DNA of 64,000 nucleotides from Candidatus Undinarchaeales archaeon (GTDB lineage: Archaea; SpSt-1190; JASMDC01). Positions 60,241-64,000 of this stretch are shown here, one piece after another. The notes beneath the pieces are model-generated. The model was not told the DNA's origin and did not search any database. It worked only from the letters and a program-made list of their open reading frames with translations. The translations under genes were made by a program, and so were the position numbers. Location: assembly GCA_030753015.1 (NCBI GenBank), contig JASMDC010000002.1, positions 1 through 64,000 of the forward strand, read 5' to 3'. The first letter of the stretch is position 1. Every line of letters starts with the position of its first letter.

Positions 60241-61503
60241 TTATGTCTTGACCGGCACCGGCTGCCCGCCCGGCAGGTCCTCGGCCTTCCCCGTGTCCTG
60301 TACGTAGCTGTAGAGCGCCCCCTCAAGCTCCTCGACCGTGGCGACCTGTTCGAGCTCTTGGGACAGCTGCTTGGCCCGACGGTTCCAGAACGGCTCGTGC
60401 TGTTCGATGTACTCGCGCACGATACCGGCGATCTCCTGTACCGGGACCTCCTCCATCGGAGCGAAAAGCGACTCCATGGTGCCCGCCTTGATCGCACCGT
60501 CCTCGTCACCGGCGATGCCGTACCTGCCGGCCACGCGCTCGTAGGTGCGTAGGGACGAGTCCATCTTGCCGAAGGGCAGGTCGGAGCCGAAGAGGATGCG
60601 GCCCTCGTACTCCTGGTGCCGCGAAAGGATGATGTCAGTGAGGCCGAGGGTGTACTTGCCGACGTCCTCTGGCTTCTCCACCTCGTTGTCCTCCAGGGAG
60701 AAGGGCATGGTGATGGAGAGGTCGAGGTACACGTTCTCGTGGGATGCCGCGACATCGGCCGCCTGGGTCACTGCAGCGGTGCGTGCCTTCGCCGATACTA
60801 CCCGTGAGCTCCCGCCGCAGCCGGAGTGGCCGATGATGATGGTGGTGTCCGGGGCCTTCTCGGCGAGCTTGCCCATACGGTAGGGCTCGCACATGATCAC
60901 GTCCTCCGGATTGTCCTGGTCGATGAGGTCGGGACGGGCCTGGGAGTGGAGGAGCACGGGCATGCCCAGGGCACCTGCCACACGCGCCACGGTAGCGGAC
61001 TCGTCCGAGTCGGCGGCGAACTTCTGCGCCCGGGGATGGAGCTTGAGCCCCTCGGCGCCCTCCAGACGGCACCGCACGACCTCGTACACAGCAGCGTACG
61101 GTCCTTCCGATCCTGTGGTGCCGTTGGGGTCCACCCGACAGAACGGGTTGAACCGGCCTTCGTACTCGTTGGCTGCCCACAGCACACGGTCGTTTGCATA
61201 GTGGAATGGGATGAGGACACCGTTGGGATCCGGCACGTTCCGGTCGCCCTCGTTGAAGGGGAACACGTTACACTGGCTCTGCGGTCCGTAGCCCGCGTCC
61301 ATAGCCTCAATGATCTCCTCGGGTGTCAGGCTCCGCTGTGCCTTTTTCTCCCCGACATGGTCGTACCCTAGGCTGGCCTGGACCTCGGCCATGTTCTCCC
61401 ATGTGTACGGTGCGGTCAGTGTCTCGATGCCGTCCGGGGCGTCCCACCCCATGTGGACGTGACAGTCGAGGATCTCCCTGTCCGTGTCGCCGTACTCGAT
61501 CAT
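60241..61503 (-). CDS. metal-dependent amidohydrolase (amidohydrolase_2 type)
   Basis: 420 residues. TIM-barrel hydrolase marks: DCHVHMG with the HxH near 13-19, GLKLHPRAQKF with Lys/His near 151-161, VLLHSQARPD near 187-196, IIIGHSGCGG near 221-230 and FGSDLPFG with the late Asp near 303-310. These fit zinc-dependent hydrolases and decarboxylases of the amidohydrolase_2 group. A helical C-terminal extension of about 70 residues follows. Third gene of the leftward operon; starts 2 nt after the GCS2-7 stop. Confidence 0.84.
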   Translation of the reverse strand: MIEYGDTDREILDCHVHMGWDAPDGIETLTAPYTWENMAEVQASLGYDHVGEKKAQRSLTPEEIIEAMDAGYGPQSQCNVFPFNEGDRNVPDPNGVLIPFHYANDRVLWAANEYEGRFNPFCRVDPNGTTGSEGPYAAVYEVVRCRLEGAEGLKLHPRAQKFAADSDESATVARVAGALGMPVLLHSQARPDLIDQDNPEDVIMCEPYRMGKLAEKAPDTTIIIGHSGCGGSSRVVSAKARTAAVTQAADVAASHENVYLDLSITMPFSLEDNEVEKPEDVGKYTLGLTDIILSRHQEYEGRILFGSDLPFGKMDSSLRTYERVAGRYGIAGDEDGAIKAGTMESLFAPMEEVPVQEIAGIVREYIEQHEPFWNRRAKQLSQELEQVATVEELEGALYSYVQDTGKAEDLPGGQPVPVKT

Positions 61504-61505
61504 GA

Positions 61506-62792
61506 TTACACCAGATACTCCATATTGGTAGATTTCTCGATGACATAGGATGCCAGGTCCTCGCCGTCGTTCACGGCATCGATCTGGACGTCGGCGCCGG
61601 AGCGGCCACTGTACACGCGCGCTTCCAGACGCTCGCGTACATCGTCCGGAATCTTGAGGTCATCGAGGACCGGCTTGATCTTCTCGTATGTCTCCTTGAT
61701 AGCGTCCTTAGCTGCGACCTCTACATCCTGGCCGTCCTTGGAATAGGTGATCGTGCCGTCCATGCCACCGTAGCCCACCTCGTCGATGTTCTTCTTGAGG
61801 ACATCGTTGTCCATCGCGATATCGTACGCGGGGCGGTGATCGGCCAGCCATGTGTCCGATGCGTCCAGCTGTGAGCTGAGCTGGGCGTACTGCTGGTCGC
61901 CGTCGGTCTCCTTACCGAAGAACTTGCGGATGCCCCGGCCCATGGCCGAGAAGATACCGGCATGGTAGACCTGTTCCAGCTGATCCTGCAGGTCGTTGCG
62001 CTCATGCTCTTTGTTGGCGAGTTCGGTCCAGTCGTAGTTACCGCTGGCCATTTCCTTCTTGGCGAACTCAGCGATGCCCCATATGAACGCGGCCACCGCG
62101 ACGTCCTCCTCGGCAGTGAGCTGGGCGTCGGGGCAGCGCACCTCCACGGTCCCCTTGAGCCGGTCGGAGTCCTTCTCTCCGGCGATGACGACCCCGCGGC
62201 CGTCCCAGCGCTCGCGCTTGAAGCTCAGGACCTCGGAGTGGGCCCGGTCCTCGTCGCCGTACACCACCGGATCGTTCGGGATGGTGCGGCCGTACTGCGT
62301 ACCGCCCATATTGGTGGAGTATATGCGGGCGTCCTTGCACCACTTACCCAGTGTGCCCTTCTTTGGCGAGTTGGAGGCGAGGGCGATGATCTCGGGGAGG
62401 TGGGCCCGCAGGGCCTTGGTGACGAACAGCGCCTCACGGTCGTCGGCAGCGCCGACGTGGGTGTGCATGGCCATGTAGCCGCCCTTGTCCGGATGGCGTG
62501 CTGCGGTCATGATCTTGTAGCCGCGGCCGGTGGCCTCGTCACGTACCTTCGTGACCATCTCTTTCATTTCGGTGTTCAGGTCAGTTAGGTTTTCGTAGGG
62601 GTGCGAGTTGATCTCGATACCCCAAACGCTGAATCCGAGCGCTGACGGGTAGTCGTGGTTGATACGGTCGTCGCTGCACGCGTTCTCGATCGAAGTGCAG
62701 TCAACGGGATTGCCATTGGGATCGACGATGATGAACTCCTTCTCCATGCCGATGGTGTGGCCGTCGTTCAGCTTGCCCCACGACATGATCAT
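61506..62792 (-). CDS. GCS2-family carboxylate-amine ligase, divergent paralog 7
   Basis: 428 residues, the most divergent copy. Family motifs persist: DGHTIGMEKEFIIVDPNG, GIEINSHPYENLTDL, AMHTHVGAADDREA, LPEIIALASNSPKKG, VEVRCPDAQLTAEED and, late, YSGRSGADVQIDAV as a variant of the shared C-terminal signature. An insertion of about 90 residues with charged helices precedes the last part. The first ATG overlaps the stop of the ATP-grasp gene (ATGA), so it is translationally coupled; ATG 62786, with GGAGG nine bases upstream, is an alternative start. Lacks the RPC motif of copies 1-6, so a different substrate is likely. Confidence 0.84.
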   Translation of the reverse strand: MIMSWGKLNDGHTIGMEKEFIIVDPNGNPVDCTSIENACSDDRINHDYPSALGFSVWGIEINSHPYENLTDLNTEMKEMVTKVRDEATGRGYKIMTAARHPDKGGYMAMHTHVGAADDREALFVTKALRAHLPEIIALASNSPKKGTLGKWCKDARIYSTNMGGTQYGRTIPNDPVVYGDEDRAHSEVLSFKRERWDGRGVVIAGEKDSDRLKGTVEVRCPDAQLTAEEDVAVAAFIWGIAEFAKKEMASGNYDWTELANKEHERNDLQDQLEQVYHAGIFSAMGRGIRKFFGKETDGDQQYAQLSSQLDASDTWLADHRPAYDIAMDNDVLKKNIDEVGYGGMDGTITYSKDGQDVEVAAKDAIKETYEKIKPVLDDLKIPDDVRERLEARVYSGRSGADVQIDAVNDGEDLASYVIEKSTNMEYLV

Positions 62793-63781
62793 TCCCCTCC
62801 GTGGAACTCTTTCTCCAGCTCCACCGAATACTCGACGATCTGGCGCACTGCGTCCCTGCCATGGCCGGTGCTGCGCTCGAGATTGTAGAATCCACCAGGG
62901 GCGGAGTTAAGTTCCAGCACGATGTAGTCGACGTTACCGTCCTTATCGTATCGCTCCAGGATGTCCACACCGGAGAAGTGCAGGCCGTCACCCATGGCCT
63001 TCACGGCCTCGACCGCCAGCTCTGCGACCTTCTGGTATTCATTATCAGGGACCTTCTCTCCATGGCCACCGTTGTGGATGTTAGTGATCCAGTCGTTGTT
63101 GACACGATACATGGCGCCGATGCACTCGTCGCCCACCACGTATGCCCGGATGTCCCGAAAGCTCTGGTGCGGCCAGTACTTGAACACGTCCTCCTGGACG
63201 ATGTCCGTGCCCAGATTCACCTGCTTGAGCGCCTCTTCGGCGGTGTCCACCTTGCGGATGCCCTTGCCGCCGAAACCATTGGAGGGCTTGAGCACGTAGG
63301 GGCCCTCGACACGTTCGCAGAACTCACGGATATCATCGTAAGAATGAGGGATGACCGTCTCGGCCACGGGCACATCGGCCTGCTCCAGCAGCTGCTGGGT
63401 GCGCACCTTGCTCCCAGTGACCGGGTACATGTCCGGATCGTTGAGAACAAGAGTGCCGTTGGCCTCGAACTCGCGCAGGATGCCCGAGGGGGGCCCGGCC
63501 ATGAAGTTGATAATGACGTCGGGATCGCCGCCCAGCTCCTTGCGGATCTTCTGCTTGACGTGGCCGCCGCCGCTGTAGTGCTTGGGGAACTTCGCGTGCG
63601 CGCCGCGTACGCCGTCCATGGAGTTGACCGCTTCATCGAAGTACCGTCCCAAGGAGGAGTTCATGGAGTTGTCGATATTGTCATGATAGAGCACCTTGAT
63701 GGACTCGTCATCGAGTTCGAACCCGGTGAGCTTGTCCAACAGGTCGCGCCAACCGCTTATCGTGGCCACTTCCTGTGACAT
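62789..63781 (-). CDS. ATP-grasp ligase, RimK/GshB-like
   Basis: 330 residues from ATG 63781; the frame is open to GTG 63850 and a GTG at 63799 is another option, but TATA elements near 63,858-63,870 and 63,893-63,905 do not favour 63850. ATP-grasp marks: GPYVLKPSNGFGGKGIRKV in mid-protein (ATP lysine and glycine loop), DIRAYVVGDECIGAMYRV, NIHNGG, and the metal site VLELNSAPGGFYNLERSTG near the C-terminus, as in RimK, LysX, CofF and glutathione synthetase. These join an amine to a carboxylate through an acyl phosphate. First gene of the operon with GCS2-7 and the amidohydrolase, an arrangement like a GshA/GshB pair. Confidence 0.88.
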   Translation of the reverse strand: MSQEVATISGWRDLLDKLTGFELDDESIKVLYHDNIDNSMNSSLGRYFDEAVNSMDGVRGAHAKFPKHYSGGGHVKQKIRKELGGDPDVIINFMAGPPSGILREFEANGTLVLNDPDMYPVTGSKVRTQQLLEQADVPVAETVIPHSYDDIREFCERVEGPYVLKPSNGFGGKGIRKVDTAEEALKQVNLGTDIVQEDVFKYWPHQSFRDIRAYVVGDECIGAMYRVNNDWITNIHNGGHGEKVPDNEYQKVAELAVEAVKAMGDGLHFSGVDILERYDKDGNVDYIVLELNSAPGGFYNLERSTGHGRDAVRQIVEYSVELEKEFHGGE

Positions 63782-63849
63782 CGATGAGCTGATGGGCACG
63801 TTAGTTTGCGCATAGGTATTCCCTATTCCTTTGGATGTAAAGAGCTGCA

Positions 63850-63975
63850 CGTCCCGGTGTTTTTAAAGATTTCGAAACCGTGCGGTAGTAACACTTAATA
63901 TATCTCCCCCCGAAACACTGACGGCGGCCAATCCCGGCCATAGTCTTTTATATCTCGGCTTGGTCTTGAAAGGCC
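63850..63975. promoter_or_regulatory. divergent promoters at the right end
   Basis: Leftward TATA-like elements TTTAAAAAC (63,858-63,870) and ATATATTAAG (63,893-63,905) serve the ATP-grasp operon. TTTTATATC at 63,946-63,954 lies 22-30 nt before the rightward GTG 63976. Confidence 0.55.
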
Positions 63976-64000
63976 GTGCGCATCTCCATCGTCATACCGG
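63976..64000 (+). CDS. start of a probable family 2 glycosyltransferase, cut by the edge
   Basis: GTG followed by codons for RISIVIP, the opening typical of GT2 glycosyltransferases. A TATA box stands at the leaderless distance. Only eight codons are visible, so the assignment is tentative. Confidence 0.4.

Overview
This 64 kb window comes from an archaeon with GC-rich coding sequence. The evidence is transcription factor B (TFB), a glycerol-1-phosphate dehydrogenase for archaeal lipids, an MC1-type chromatin protein, archaeal-type TrpRS and PheRS, and TATA-box promoters placed 22-40 nt before many start codons, which implies leaderless or short-leader mRNAs; genes inside operons use GGAGG-type ribosome sites instead. 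The sequence alone does not fix the lineage. MC1, the paired-cysteine and CGDGxC repeats and the giant surface protein would fit several euryarchaeal or DPANN-like groups.

Layout. 1-668: edge of an unknown minus-strand gene, a weak small ORF, a palindrome and a terminator-like hairpin. 668-5554: MC1, a secreted lipoprotein with a glycosidase-like barrel, a small two-helix membrane protein and a B12-binding-type radical SAM enzyme. 5644-9805: a broken lipoate-ligase-like gene, a single-chain aconitase-family enzyme, an unknown gene, and a NAD kinase/DUF192 pair. 9864-14199: molybdenum/tungsten block (moeA divergent from a wtpABC-like transporter). 14205-16268: a membrane-anchored paired-cysteine protein and TFB. 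16585-41628: one uninterrupted gene for an 8,347-residue surface protein with signal peptide, jelly-roll-like N-terminus, about 6,700 residues of tandem beta-type repeats, cysteine-rich repeats, one C-terminal membrane helix and a charged cytoplasmic tail. It is preceded, with a 2-nt gap, by a VapBC-like gene pair. 42664-51257: housekeeping block (helical protein, radical SAM with a helix-hairpin-helix tail, G1PDH, TrpRS, PheS, PheT, a membrane-anchored exoprotein).

51330-63850 is the most unusual part. Six tandem divergent paralogs of the glutamate-cysteine ligase family 2 (GCS2, YbdK-like carboxylate-amine ligases) are followed by two nitrilase-superfamily amidases and a small lipoprotein. 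Converging on them is an operon of a RimK/GshB-like ATP-grasp ligase, a seventh divergent GCS2 protein and a metal-dependent amidohydrolase. Ligases and amide hydrolases are thus concentrated in one 12.5 kb block, and several of the genes share a CCGCAA-GTTTAT promoter element. I infer a pathway, not one I recognise, that makes and trims gamma-glutamyl-like or other amide-linked small molecules or modifies a peptide. The substrate cannot be read from sequence. The window ends in the first codons of a probable glycosyltransferase.
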